From Halobacillus halophilus DSM 2266 (lineage in GTDB: Bacteria; Bacillota; Bacilli; Bacillales; Halobacillaceae), in NCBI RefSeq assembly GCF_000284515.1, contig NC_017668.1, positions 3,534,001 to 3,598,000 on the forward strand: a stretch of DNA of 64,000 bases. Reading direction: 5' to 3'. The translations under genes and the position numbers were made by a program. Shown here one piece after another: positions 20,704 through 30,685 of the stretch. Within the stretch, counting starts at the first letter, position 1; each line of letters starts with the position of its first letter. A model generated the notes under the pieces. It was given only the letters and a program-made list of their open reading frames with translations, searched no databases and was not told the DNA's origin.

Positions 20704-20949
20704 TTATGAAAGGTTATATTTTTTCTTGAAGCGATCCACACGGCCACCAGCTTTGTCAGCTTTCTGTTTGCCAGTGTAGAACGGATGAGACGCAGAACTA
20801 ATCTCGATACGGATCAATGGATACGTGTTTCCATCTTCCCACTCGATCGTTTCTTCGGATGCTTGAGTAGATCCGGTTAGAAACTTGAAATTAGAACTTG
20901 TGTCTAGGAATACAACTTTGCGGTATTCTGGATGAATTCCTGATTTCAT
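20704..20949 (-). CDS. rpmE2: 50S ribosomal protein L31 type B (zinc-free)
   Basis: 81 residues. The type B signature is clear: [49 protein letters not shown] and RVDRFKKKY. None of the four zinc cysteines of type A L31 is present; in fact the protein has no Cys. In B. subtilis the copy between rho and tdk is the zinc-containing type A, and the type B (ytiA) is elsewhere under Zur. Here type B occupies the rho-tdk slot. No Zur-like palindrome was seen upstream. Confidence 0.95.
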   Translation of the reverse strand: MKSGIHPEYRKVVFLDTSSNFKFLTGSTQASEETIEWEDGNTYPLIRIEISSASHPFYTGKQKADKAGGRVDRFKKKYNLS

Positions 20950-21126
20950 GTTCTTCCACTCCTTTTTGCCCTGATCCCTTTAGAAACAGAGTTATTGTAA
21001 GAGCCGTCGAAGGTTAGTTTAAACACCTTTTACTGAAACTCACATAGAAAGATTATAACAGGGGACACCCCCCATTGCAAGATTAGATCCTGCATGGTCA
21101 TAGGTGAAAATAATTTAAGAGTACTA

Positions 21127-22413
21127 TCAACGTCTTCCTTGAGCTGATTTGCCCTGCATATCTTTATTCATCATTTCAAAAAATTCTTCGTTGTTCTTGG
21201 AACTTTTAAGTCGTTTCATGAATCGCTCTGAGAAATCAGGGGCATCCGACATCATTTTTCGTATGGCCCATATTTTTTCTAAATGATCTTTTTTAAGAAG
21301 CAGTTCTTCTTTACGTGTGCCTGAACGAAGTAGATCAATCGCAGGAAAGATACGACGCTCAGCCAGACTTCGATCCAGATGGAGCTCCATATTGCCTGTT
21401 CCTTTAAATTCTTCATAAATGACATCATCCATACGAGATCCTGTATCCACTAAAGCAGTAGCCAATATCGTCATGCTGCCGCCTTCTTCAATATTTCTAG
21501 CCGCTCCAAAAAAGCGCTTCGGACGGTGAAAGGCAGCGGGATCAATCCCCCCGGAAAGCGTTCGTCCACTTGGAGGAATGACTAAGTTGTAGGCTCTAGC
21601 GAGTCTCGTAATACTATCCATTAAGATAATAACATCACGCTTATGCTCTACTAAGCGCATGGCACGTTCTAAAACAAGCTCCGATACTTTAATGTGGTTC
21701 TCTGGAACTTCATCAAAGGTAGAGCTGACCACATCTACATCGGAATGGACGGAGCGCTCAATATCCGTAACCTCTTCCGGACGCTCATCAACAAGTAAAA
21801 TGATGAGTTTTGCATCAGGGTGGTTAGTGGTAATACTGTTAGCCATTTGCTTAAGTAGCATCGTCTTACCAGCTTTTGGAGGTGCCACAATGAGTCCGCG
21901 TTGTCCATAACCCACCGGGGCAATGACATCCATCACACGTGTAGAAAGTTTTTTAGACTCTGTCTCTAATTTCATATGACGATCCGGATACAGAGGTGTA
22001 AGAGCAGGGAAATGCACCCTCTCTTTTGCTGAATCAGGATCTTCTCCGTTGACAGCATCTACGTGCAGCAATCCATAGTAACGTTCATTTTCTTTTGGTG
22101 GACGTACCTTTCCTGATACTTTATCTCCGTTCCTTAAATCAAACCTGCGAATTTGGGAAGCGGATATATAAATATCCTCAGCACTTGGAGAATAATTAAT
22201 CGGGCGGAGAAAACCAAACCCTTCTGATGGAATGATCTCTAAAATTCCATCCATAAATAAAAAGCCATCTTTTTCGGCCTGCGCTTTCAATATAGCAAAG
22301 ATTAATTCTCTTTTTGTCAGTTTTGCATAATAGGAGACTTTGTACTGTCGTGCTTTCGCATAAAGTCCCTTTAACGTCATCGTCTCTAAATTGGAGATGG
22401 TTAAATCTGCCAC
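21127..22413 (-). CDS. rho: Transcription termination factor Rho
   Basis: Hexameric RNA-dependent ATPase and helicase that releases transcripts. 428 residues: N-terminal SAP-like helical domain, an OB-fold RNA-binding domain ([20 protein letters not shown]), and the RecA-type motor. Walker A is [16 protein letters not shown], Walker B is [17 protein letters not shown], and the Q-loop/R-loop region [20 protein letters not shown] is intact. It heads the rho-rpmE2-tdk group. In B. subtilis glpX precedes it; here that gene is decayed. Confidence 0.98.
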   Translation of the reverse strand: MADLTISNLETMTLKGLYAKARQYKVSYYAKLTKRELIFAILKAQAEKDGFLFMDGILEIIPSEGFGFLRPINYSPSAEDIYISASQIRRFDLRNGDKVSGKVRPPKENERYYGLLHVDAVNGEDPDSAKERVHFPALTPLYPDRHMKLETESKKLSTRVMDVIAPVGYGQRGLIVAPPKAGKTMLLKQMANSITTNHPDAKLIILLVDERPEEVTDIERSVHSDVDVVSSTFDEVPENHIKVSELVLERAMRLVEHKRDVIILMDSITRLARAYNLVIPPSGRTLSGGIDPAAFHRPKRFFGAARNIEEGGSMTILATALVDTGSRMDDVIYEEFKGTGNMELHLDRSLAERRIFPAIDLLRSGTRKEELLLKKDHLEKIWAIRKMMSDAPDFSERFMKRLKSSKNNEEFFEMMNKDMQGKSAQGRR

Positions 22414-22697
22414 AAAATCACCACTTTTATTTTTATTTCTAATCGAGTCTGAACGGGAATTTCTTCCAATGTAAGCTTGTTTGTGTGGAAAAAATTGACT
22501 TCTCTATTGAATGTCGGAATGAAAGAAAAAGGAGAAGTTAAGTGAAGTTAAATTCTGAAGCTTACGGAGGGATAAACAGTCCATTCTCTTCTATCTCTAT
22601 CGAATAACCTATATTGTACTCTTGTCCTACTGAGGATTCAATCGTAAAGTTTGGGAATATGCTGAGAAGATGTGCGGAATCTTTTCGTAGAATAGGA

Positions 22698-22719
22698 GGA
22701 AGCCGGGAACCCGGCTTCC
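22698..22719. terminator. GC-rich hairpin upstream of rho
   Basis: GGAAGCCGGG and CCCGGCTTCC form a perfect 10-bp stem with a 2-base centre. No U-run follows on the minus strand (TCCTATTCT). It probably marks the old transcript end of murA/glpX. The rest of 22414-22831 holds the rho promoter region and no gene. Confidence 0.55.
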
Positions 22720-22831
22720 AAATTTCAAAGATTAGACTATGCTGGAAATGGTTTGCCTATCACCATTCTGTTGTCAATAAAATCACTATCGTACCTTTCA
22801 CTTGAAAGACGCGGTTACGTTCTTTATGCGT

Positions 22832-23018
22832 TTACACCTTACAAGGTTCTTCATCTTCAGATGGTATTAGCTTCCCTTGAATGTCTCCACCTAAACATGT
22901 AAAAACAGCAGGCACCATCCCTTCCAGTGCCCAGTCTGGATCAATCAGAGAATTTCGGCCTCGTTTGGTCAAAAACCATATGAATTTCCGCGTCGTCAGC
23001 CCCGTGCATTTAAATTTT
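22832..23018 (-). pseudogene. glpX: Remnant of class II fructose-1,6-bisphosphatase (glpX)
   Basis: Two minus-strand fragments resemble the middle to C-terminal part of GlpX. The first (23018-22932) reads ...HGADDAEIHMVFDQT, matching the family stretch around DGDVAGAIN-AFDHT but containing two stop codons. Ten codons later comes one extra base at 22931. The second fragment (22930-22832) reads ALEGMVPAV, CLGGDIQGKLIPSEDEE, matching APEGVISA and ALGGEIxGKLLPQNEEE, and ends in TAA. The N-terminal half is missing. The position between murA and rho is that of glpX in B. subtilis. Confidence 0.8.
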
Positions 23019-23037
23019 GCTCAAGCTCATTGGATAC

Positions 23038-24324
23038 CTAGGAATTCTGAAATTGTTCAATTTCTCTCTCTGACATTTCCTCATACCAGACGTTAGCACC
23101 GAGTTCAATCAACTTATTCGTAATGTTTTCATATCCTCGCTCAATGTGATCGACACCTGTAATCTCCGTAATTCCTTCTGCCATCAGCCCTGCAATAACA
23201 AGAGCAGCACCGGCACGAAGATCTGAAGCCTTTACTTTTGCTCCTTGTAATTTGGAAGGTCCAGCGACGATAGCTGAGCCGCCTTCGACTTTTATAGCAG
23301 CATTCATACGTCGCAGTTCATCCACGTGTTTAAAACGGGCCTGATAAATGGTGTCCGTTACAATCCCTGTTCCTTCTGCTTTTGTAAGCAGGGAAGTGAG
23401 CGGCTGTTGTAAATCCGTGGGGAACCCTGGATATACAAGCGTTTTAATATCCACACTTCGAAGATGCTTCCCGGGACGAACATATAATTGTTCGTCATTT
23501 TCCTCGATTGTTACGCCCATTTCACGCAGCTTAGCGAGTAAGGATTCAAGGTGCTGAGGAATAACATTATCAATGATCATTTCATCCCCTTGAGCTGCAG
23601 CCATAATCGTATAAGTTCCGGCCTCAATCCGGTCAGGAATAATGGTATGCATGCAACCTTTTAGTTCCTGCACTCCTTCAATCCGGATAACATCCGTTCC
23701 CGCTCCTTTAATTTTAGCCCCCATACTTGTGAGTAGTGTAGCTACATCAATGATTTCAGGCTCTTTTGCTGCATTTTCAATTACAGTCTTTCCTTTTGCT
23801 CTAACAGCAGCAAGCATAATGTTGATAGTAGCTCCTACACTTACAACATCTAAGTATATTCGCGCACCACGCAATTCTTCAGCCCGAAGATAAATGGCCC
23901 CTTGCTCGTTTGTCACTTCAGCTCCTAATGCCTCGAAGCCTTTAATATGCTGGTCAATCGGCCTTGGGCCTAAATGACAACCTCCAGGCAGTCCGATAAC
24001 TGCCTTATTAAACCGTCCAAGCATCGCTCCCATGAAATAATAAGAGGCCCTCAGCCTTTTCACTTTTCCATTTGGGAGTGGCATGGACACCATTTGGGAA
24101 GGGTCGATGTGGATGGTTCGTCCATCTTTTTTCACCGTGCCTCCGATTTCTTCTAAAAGATCGGACAAAATCCCAACATCTGAAATGTCAGGAAGTCCTT
24201 CAATTGTGACTGGAGAATCAGCTAGAATAGCTGCCGGAAGCAAAGCAACGGCACTGTTTTTCGCACCGCTTACGCGGACTTGTCCACGCAAACGCGATCC
24301 ACCTTCTACTAATAATTTATGCAT
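23038..24324 (-). CDS. murA: UDP-N-acetylglucosamine 1-carboxyvinyltransferase (MurAB/MurZ paralogue)
   Basis: First committed step of peptidoglycan synthesis: transfer of enolpyruvate from PEP to UDP-GlcNAc. 428 residues with the EPSP-synthase-like fold. The fosfomycin target Cys116 lies in [33 protein letters not shown] provides the conserved Lys22-Asn23, and [11 protein letters not shown] is present. Of the two Firmicute paralogues this is the one beside fbaA and rho (MurAB/MurZ). The decayed glpX follows it. Confidence 0.96.
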   Translation of the reverse strand: MHKLLVEGGSRLRGQVRVSGAKNSAVALLPAAILADSPVTIEGLPDISDVGILSDLLEEIGGTVKKDGRTIHIDPSQMVSMPLPNGKVKRLRASYYFMGAMLGRFNKAVIGLPGGCHLGPRPIDQHIKGFEALGAEVTNEQGAIYLRAEELRGARIYLDVVSVGATINIMLAAVRAKGKTVIENAAKEPEIIDVATLLTSMGAKIKGAGTDVIRIEGVQELKGCMHTIIPDRIEAGTYTIMAAAQGDEMIIDNVIPQHLESLLAKLREMGVTIEENDEQLYVRPGKHLRSVDIKTLVYPGFPTDLQQPLTSLLTKAEGTGIVTDTIYQARFKHVDELRRMNAAIKVEGGSAIVAGPSKLQGAKVKASDLRAGAALVIAGLMAEGITEITGVDHIERGYENITNKLIELGANVWYEEMSEREIEQFQNS

Positions 24325-24392
24325 GAGATACTCCTCGCTTTAAAGGTAAAAGTTGATGACCTTATTATGTGCAATTTTTACCATTTAACACG

Positions 24393-25034
24393 TTATTTTT
24401 GATTGTTCCAGTCATTAAGAAATTTTTCAATCCCTTGTTCCGTAAGTGGGTGTTGAACAATCTGCTCGAAAATCTTGTAAGGAACGGTCGCAATATGAGC
24501 TCCGTGGATAGCGGCTTCTGTTACATGGATTGGATGACGCACCGAAGCTGCAATGATTTCTGTATCAATTGCATGACGGTCGAATATTTCGGAGATCTGC
24601 GCAACCAGCTCCATCCCGTTTTGACCAATATCATCCAATCGGCCAAGGAAAGGAGAAACATAAGAAGCTCCAGCACGAGCAGCCATCAATGCTTGATTGG
24701 CAGAAAAAATAAGAGTGACATTTGTTTGGATATTCAATTCACTTAAGGTTTTAACGGCCTTCAGACCTTCAAGCGTCATAGGAACTTTCACGGTAATATT
24801 AGGAGCAATAGCCGCAAGCTCTTTACCTTCTTCAACCATAGACTCAGCATCTTCTGAAACGACCTCCGCACTGACAGAGCCGTCTATTTCTCCTGTAATT
24901 TCCTTTAATCGTTCGTGGAAGGAAACTCCTTCTTTTGCTACGAGACTAGGATTTGTCGTTACTCCAGATAATAAACCCAGAGATTTAGCCTCACGGATAT
25001 GGTCAATGTTCGCTGTATCAATAAAGAATTTCAT
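24393..25034 (-). CDS. tal: Transaldolase (TalC/FSA subfamily)
   Basis: 213 residues, the short single-domain transaldolase type of the pentose phosphate pathway. Opening [16 protein letters not shown], the Schiff-base lysine region [16 protein letters not shown], and [17 protein letters not shown] with [13 protein letters not shown] are all family-typical. Transaldolase and fructose-6-phosphate aldolase activities cannot be separated by eye. It lies between fbaA and murA as ywjH does in B. subtilis. Confidence 0.95.
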   Translation of the reverse strand: MKFFIDTANIDHIREAKSLGLLSGVTTNPSLVAKEGVSFHERLKEITGEIDGSVSAEVVSEDAESMVEEGKELAAIAPNITVKVPMTLEGLKAVKTLSELNIQTNVTLIFSANQALMAARAGASYVSPFLGRLDDIGQNGMELVAQISEIFDRHAIDTEIIAASVRHPIHVTEAAIHGAHIATVPYKIFEQIVQHPLTEQGIEKFLNDWNNQK

Positions 25035-25108
25035 TTATTAAGTCCACCTTCCGAATACTTGATTTAATGAAAATTGTCGAATGATTGCGTTTTCATTCAT
25101 GTGGAAAA

Positions 25109-25135
25109 GGAAACCGCTACGATGTAACGGCTTCC
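25109..25135 (-). terminator. Terminator between fbaA and tal
   Basis: GGAAGCCG and CGGTTTCC pair over 8 bp with one G-T, followed by TTTTCC on the minus strand, 14 bp past the fbaA stop. Confidence 0.65.
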
Positions 25136-25148
25136 TGTTCTTAAGTAA

Positions 25149-26012
25149 TTATGCTTTTTGGGAGGAACCAAATTCACGCATTTTCCCGATTACTGTTTCT
25201 TTAATCGCGTCACGTCCTGGTCCTAGATATTTACGAGGATCATACTGCTCAGGCTGTTCAGCTAGTACTTGACGCACAGCTTTTCCTTGAGCCATTTGGC
25301 TTTCAGTATTTACGTTGATTTTTGCTGTTCCGAATGAGATCGCTTTTTTCACGTCGGCTGTTGGAATTCCAGTACCACCGTGAAGAACAAGCGGTTTGTC
25401 TACAAGACCCATGATTTCTTCCATGCGGTCAAAACCTAGGTTTGGTTCACCTTTATAAGGACCGTGCACAGAACCAAGAGCCGGAGCAAATACATCAACA
25501 TTCGTTTCGTCCACTAGTTTTTTACACTCAGATGGAATCGCATAAGCTGCTTCTGCATCATCTACGATTATATCATCTTCCTGACCACCTACGCGACCAA
25601 GCTCTGCTTCTACAGAAACACCATGAATGTGTGCTAATTCCACTACTTTTTTAGTAGTTGCGATGTTTTCTTCAAGTGGATCGTGGGAAGCATCAATCAT
25701 AACAGAAGTAAATCCTGCGTGGATTGCTTCTGCACATTTTTCAAAGCTTGAACCATGATCAAGGTGAATCGCTACTGGTACAGTTGTACCATACGATTTC
25801 ATAAGTGCTTTAACCATGTCAACCACGACGTTAAAGCCGCCCATATATCGACCAGCACCCTCGGACACTCCAAGGATTACTGGAGATTGCTCTTCTTCAG
25901 CAGCCTGTAGGATTGCTTGAGCATATTCAAGATTGTTAAGGTTAAACTGTCCTACTCCGTAGCGTTCTTCCTTAGCTGTTTCTAGCATTTCTTTCATTGA
26001 TACCAGTGGCAT
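25149..26012 (-). CDS. fbaA: Class II fructose-1,6-bisphosphate aldolase
   Basis: Zinc-dependent glycolytic and gluconeogenic aldolase, 287 residues. Zinc and catalytic residues are seen in [14 protein letters not shown] (Asp-His), [28 protein letters not shown] (His) and [10 protein letters not shown] (His). The phosphate-binding end [10 protein letters not shown] is present. An AGGAGGATC site precedes the ATG at 26012. It stands between spo0F and tal. The neighbouring loss of glpX means gluconeogenic FBPase activity must come from elsewhere. Confidence 0.97.
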   Translation of the reverse strand: MPLVSMKEMLETAKEERYGVGQFNLNNLEYAQAILQAAEEEQSPVILGVSEGAGRYMGGFNVVVDMVKALMKSYGTTVPVAIHLDHGSSFEKCAEAIHAGFTSVMIDASHDPLEENIATTKKVVELAHIHGVSVEAELGRVGGQEDDIIVDDAEAAYAIPSECKKLVDETNVDVFAPALGSVHGPYKGEPNLGFDRMEEIMGLVDKPLVLHGGTGIPTADVKKAISFGTAKINVNTESQMAQGKAVRQVLAEQPEQYDPRKYLGPGRDAIKETVIGKMREFGSSQKA

Positions 26013-26171
26013 GAAAGATCCTCCTTTTGTAAATACGATCTATACTCTACACGTATATTTCCATATGAAATTATACCATGCAAGTTTACTCACAGTAATA
26101 GAATACCAATACCCTATCCCAGGTGCAACACTCTAAAAGCGGTATAACGCTTACATTTAAAAAATATTAGT

Positions 26172-26540
26172 TCAGCTACTATGTGTTAAGGTTCCAGATA
26201 CCATTTCTTTCAATTTATGGATATCAAATGGCTTTAATATAATCTCCTGTACGAAAGAATACTCCATAGTCTTTTCAATGGATTCCCTCGACCGGCCCGT
26301 AATAATAAGAACCGGTGCGGTAAAACCGATTTCATCCAGATGAGAGAGTACTTCACTTCCATTCATGATCGGCAGATTGTAATCCATAATCACAAGGTCG
26401 ATGCTTTGTTGTTCAGCTAGCTCACAAGCTTGTTTTCCTGTTTTAGCGCTTACCGTTTCATATCCTTCGCTTTTTAAGATTTCTTCAAGTAACAACCTAA
26501 TACCGGCCTGGTCATCTACGATTAGTATCTTGTTCGACAT
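26172..26540 (-). CDS. spo0F: Sporulation phosphorelay response regulator Spo0F
   Basis: Single-domain receiver that accepts phosphate from sporulation kinases and passes it to Spo0B. 122 residues. The acidic pocket is Asp9-Asp10, the phosphoacceptor is Asp53 (VIMDYNLP), with Thr81 and Lys103 (LKPFDIHKL). The helix-1 contact face DDQAGIRLLLEE resembles B. subtilis DDQYGIRILLNE, but the residue equal to Tyr13 is Ala. It lies beside fbaA as in B. subtilis and has a sigma-H-like promoter. Confidence 0.92.
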   Translation of the reverse strand: MSNKILIVDDQAGIRLLLEEILKSEGYETVSAKTGKQACELAEQQSIDLVIMDYNLPIMNGSEVLSHLDEIGFTAPVLIITGRSRESIEKTMEYSFVQEIILKPFDIHKLKEMVSGTLTHSS

Positions 26541-26616
26541 GGTTTATCCCTGCCTTTCTAATATTAGTAAATATCCACCTTTTCTCCTAGTCCACTTCTT
26601 TCTCTCTGCATGTTTA

Positions 26617-26644
26617 GTTCGATGATTGTAAGCAGTTTTCCTGC
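26617..26644 (-). promoter_or_regulatory. Sigma-H-like promoter of spo0F
   Basis: Minus strand: GCAGGAAAA (26636-26644) fits RnAGGAWWW fully; a 12-base spacer leads to ATCGAAC (26617-26623), which fits RnnGAAT with one mismatch. It lies about 75 bp upstream of the spo0F start. spo0F has a sigma-H promoter in B. subtilis. Confidence 0.6.
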
Positions 26645-26886
26645 GCACACACGTTCGAGGCATGAATTTCTCTTGTTTTGAGATGAAGAAAGTCGATTTC
26701 TGTAATGTAACACGACATGATATAGAATGCTGTTAAATCTCACATTGTCTATGTATACACGATCCTGTCATATGTTGTAGTTATTCATTCATTAGAGCTT
26801 ATTGAAGAAACGGACAGGATAGTTGAAGACTAGATTTCGAGATATTGGGTGGAGAAGGGGCTCCAGTGAACGGCTCGCTTTCCGCG

Positions 26887-26945
26887 GCCCTGCACGACGC
26901 AGGGTCGTTCGACGTTGCCACAGGACGTGGCGGTCTTAGTCGAAC
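26887..26945. repeat. Nested module R4 in copy A
   Basis: About 60 bp built of two small hairpins (GCCCTGCACGACGCAGGG and the TTGCCACAGGACGTGGC region), bounded by GTCGTTCGAC/GTCGAAC-like sequence. The inverted counterpart is at 52815-52874 in copy C. Copies B and D lack it at the same place. Confidence 0.65.
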
Positions 26946-27010
26946 ATCCCTTGTGGTGAGCTTCCTCGGGCTTAACAGCCCTGCGGGATCTCACCGATCA
27001 TGTTCATCCC

Positions 27011-27339
27011 GTTCTTACACTTTTTTTAGTCTTAATCAAATATCAGAACATAAACGATATGGAGTGCTATCCAGCTCCAGCACCTAGCGTCTAGTGAGAC
27101 TTCCCTCACTTCTGTACGATAAGGCAACATCGAATCGCTCCGCTCTTCGTGTTTTCTTTATCTCCGCCAGCTCAGTCTAGTTTCGGTGCCTAGCCTCTCG
27201 AGGTCTTAAGTCCAACCATGACAGGAGGAAGAGCACTTCCTTTCATGGTTGTTCTTAAGCTTGTCGAGGCTGGTCAAGGCACCTCCACATTTGAACGTCC
27301 AGTCCATACGACGCTGATCAAGGTGCTTCCGCTTTTAAC
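27011..27339 (-). repeat. Nested module R2 in copy A (inverted)
   Basis: Begins GTTCTTAC and ends GCTTTTAAC. It corresponds, inverted, to 52540-52747 in copy C. It is 329 bp because it contains module R3; without R3 it is about 207 bp, nearly equal to the 208 bp in copy C. It interrupts an arm that is intact in copy B (near 44641-44656). Confidence 0.7.
27175..27296. repeat. Nested hairpin module R3 inside R2
   Basis: 122 bp with a long imperfect dyad: GTGCCTAGCCTCTCGA and TCTTAAG near the left match CTTAAG and GTCGAGGC...AAGGCAC near the right. The flanks GTC (27175-27177) and GTC (27297-27299) could be a 3-bp target duplication. The empty site is visible in copy C near 52573-52590. Confidence 0.7.
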
Positions 27340-27792
27340 CTAGGAGTCTTCACCGTTCCCTTCCGTCCCTTTGCGATCATGGAGAGTTCGAAATCCTGTA
27401 CGTAAATGCCTTAATATGAGGAGTAATAACCTATGTGATCAACGCTAAATACCGAGTCTGTACAGGGTATAAACGCCGCTATAGAAGCATTTAAGACGAT
27501 TTAAGCTTCCCACTTTTTTCTACTGGCAGGGTCCGTTCGTAACATTATAGTTGGGTTGGTGGGGAAATGATGAGACTCCCATGGGAGAAGGAACTAGGTG
27601 AGATCCCGCAGGGAGTGAAAACGAGCGAGGAAACTCACCGTTCCCCCATAGGAAATCGAGTTACTTCCCCCACCAACTCTCCTCTCCATTCTAGTAACGG
27701 GCCCATTTATCTCGAAACTGAGTCTTACAAAAACGGGGCTTATCTGCAACAAGGAAAGTTAAAACTACCCATTACGTTTAGCCATCCTGCAA

Positions 27793-27830
27793 AAAAAGAT
27801 GTTACAACAGGATTGTCGTAACATCTTTTT
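27793..27830 (-). terminator. Terminator after pyrG
   Basis: AAAAAGATGTTAC and GTAACATCTTTTT form a 13-bp perfect stem with a 12-base loop, followed by TTG-CAGG after the run of Ts on the minus strand. It lies 14 bp past the pyrG stop. Confidence 0.85.
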
Positions 27831-27843
27831 ATTACATATTTAC

Positions 27844-29484
<1,641 letters not shown>

Positions 29485-29560
29485 TTATTCACTATAAATA
29501 AAAATTTGATGAATGGATTCATTTACCCGTCCCTTTGTTAACCGCACATAAAAAACAAAA

Positions 29561-29617
29561 AACGCTCCCCACACTTGGGGAGCGTTCGATTATTTCGTGT
29601 CAGAAATTAAAGAGCCC
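29561..29617 (-). promoter_or_regulatory. pyrG leader with CTP-sensitive attenuator
   Basis: The transcript predicted from the promoter at 29625-29653 begins GGGCTC (from 29617). The leader ends in the hairpin AACGCTCCCC / GGGGAGCGTT (29561-29570 and 29577-29586) followed by TTTTTTG. In B. subtilis low CTP causes extra G insertion at the GGGC start, and the G-run pairs with the pyrimidine arm CGCTCCCC to stop terminator formation. All required parts are present. The hairpin may also end rpoE transcripts. Confidence 0.85.
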
Positions 29618-29624
29618 AAATAAG

Positions 29625-29653
29625 ATTGTACTTATATCGGTTTTGAAAGTCAA
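29625..29653 (-). promoter_or_regulatory. Sigma-A promoter of pyrG
   Basis: Minus strand TTGACT (29648-29653), 17-base spacer, TACAAT (29625-29630), then 7 bases to the GGGC start at 29617. It lies just past the rpoE stop codon. Confidence 0.85.
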
Positions 29654-29662
29654 CCGCCGTTT

Positions 29663-30199
29663 TTATTTATCGTCTTCCTCATCTTCATCGCCTACGAAGC
29701 TCACATCGTCTTCTACGATTTCTTCTTCCTCTTCATCCAAGTCGTCCTCTTCATAATCTCCATCATAATCATCGTCATCATCGAGATCTAGATCTTCATC
29801 GGTAAGTTCCACATCTTCTTCCAGGTCATCTTCTTCGTTGTTATTATACTCAGATACACCCAGTTCGTCTTCCAGAAGCTTGGAAGGCTTTTTCTTTTTC
29901 TTCTTACGTTTCTGGGGAAGATTAGCAATTTCTTCTTCCATTTGCTCTACTGGATACCATTTTTTCAGTCCCCATCTATTTGTACCAATGGTCATAAATC
30001 CGCCATCAATATTCATGTCAGTATAAAACTGTGCAATATACTGTTCTTTCTCGGCTTCTGTAAAACCTTTCAATTTGGCAATACGGTGGAAGATTTCATT
30101 AAAATCGATCGCTTCTCTTTCCTCTTCCAAAATGATCGTTGCAAGTTCAATCATTGATATTTCATTAACCTGATCTTTGCTCAGTTCTTTTACGCTCAC
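29663..30199 (-). CDS. rpoE: RNA polymerase delta subunit
   Basis: Gram-positive delta factor that increases RNA polymerase recycling and selectivity. 178 residues from the GTG at 30199, 9 bases after AAAGGAG. The structured N-terminal domain has MIELATIILEEE, YIAQFYTDMNIDGGFMTIG and NRWGLKKWYPVEQ. It is followed by a Lys-rich stretch (KRKKKKKKPSK) and a long Asp/Glu tail, the typical split charge pattern. The order rpoE-pyrG is conserved in Bacillaceae. Confidence 0.97.
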   Translation of the reverse strand: MSVKELSKDQVNEISMIELATIILEEEREAIDFNEIFHRIAKLKGFTEAEKEQYIAQFYTDMNIDGGFMTIGTNRWGLKKWYPVEQMEEEIANLPQKRKKKKKKPSKLLEDELGVSEYNNNEEDDLEEDVELTDEDLDLDDDDDYDGDYEEDDLDEEEEEIVEDDVSFVGDEDEEDDK

Positions 30200-30277
30200 G
30201 ATCCAGCACTCCTTTATATTCACAAAATAGGATAAGTGACCTCATAGGCATACGAATCACATTTAATCATACCACCC

Positions 30278-30306
30278 ATTATATGATTAGGTCTTTTAAA
30301 AATCAA
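30278..30306 (-). promoter_or_regulatory. Sigma-A promoter of rpoE
   Basis: Minus strand TTGATT (30301-30306), 17-base spacer, TATAAT (30278-30283), about 80 bp upstream of the rpoE start. The remaining stretch 30307-30451 is AT-rich with no other feature seen. Confidence 0.7.
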
Positions 30307-30451
30307 ATAGATTATCGCAGGGTTCTCCTACCCTTTTGTATTCCTTTCTAACCAAGCATGTATGAATATAAACATCTACCTAAAACTATTTAGACAGGAT
30401 ATTTGGTGTTCGCCTTAAAATATTTTAAAATAAAGCTATGTTAAAACGTTA

Positions 30452-30637
30452 TTGTTGATTTTTCATAACAGAGTTCTTCAATTATGGTATCGTTATCTGG
30501 AAGTCTCATTTCATGACTTTTCGTTGGAGATCGTTAGTCAGGAAGATGAATCGTTTTCCCGCACGCTCTTCTCTTTCTTAGCCGAAACCGTTCTTCAACA
30601 ACCAGAAGCTTATATGAAAATCAACAAGGAGATTTAG
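30452..30637 (+). pseudogene. Doubtful short ORF, possible gene fragment
   Basis: 61 codons from a TTG without a ribosome site. The peptide looks protein-like, with aromatic and hydrophobic residues in helical spacing (LQLWYRYLEVSFHDF, FSRTLFSFLAETVLQQ), and ends 49 bp before the next gene. I do not recognise the family. It could be the C-terminal remnant of a lost gene, or chance. Low confidence. Confidence 0.25.
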
Positions 30638-30685
30638 CAGATCCTAAAGTCTTGTAGACATAGAACTATTAAAGGAGAGATTAAC

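Larger units (their letters stand above)
26825..27727. repeat. Mosaic inverted-repeat element, copy A (903 bp)
   Basis: Ends GAAGACTAGATTTCGAGATA and TATCTCGAAACTGAGTCTTA form terminal inverted repeats. Inside are GC-rich palindromic arms shared with copies B, C and D, and several nested repeats: module R4 (26887-26945), inverted module R2 (27011-27339) and module R3 within R2 (27175-27296). A block at 27381-27505 recurs in copy C at 52341-52465. There is no transposase or credible ORF. Confidence 0.8.

Noticed and set aside
20950-21126. Zur box upstream of rpmE2
   Set aside because: Type B L31 genes are often Zur-controlled, but no AAATCGTAAT-type palindrome is present.
22881-23096. 71-codon plus-strand frame
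   Set aside because: It is antisense to the glpX remnant and the murA end and has no ribosome site.
27567-27821. 84-codon plus-strand frame
   Set aside because: It lies within the palindromic arms of repeat copy A and the pyrG terminator; similar chance frames occur in copies B and D.
29535-29756. Plus-strand frame encoding a Ser-rich peptide
   Set aside because: It is antisense to the acidic tail of rpoE, whose Asp/Glu codons read as Ser on the other strand, and it also crosses the pyrG attenuator.
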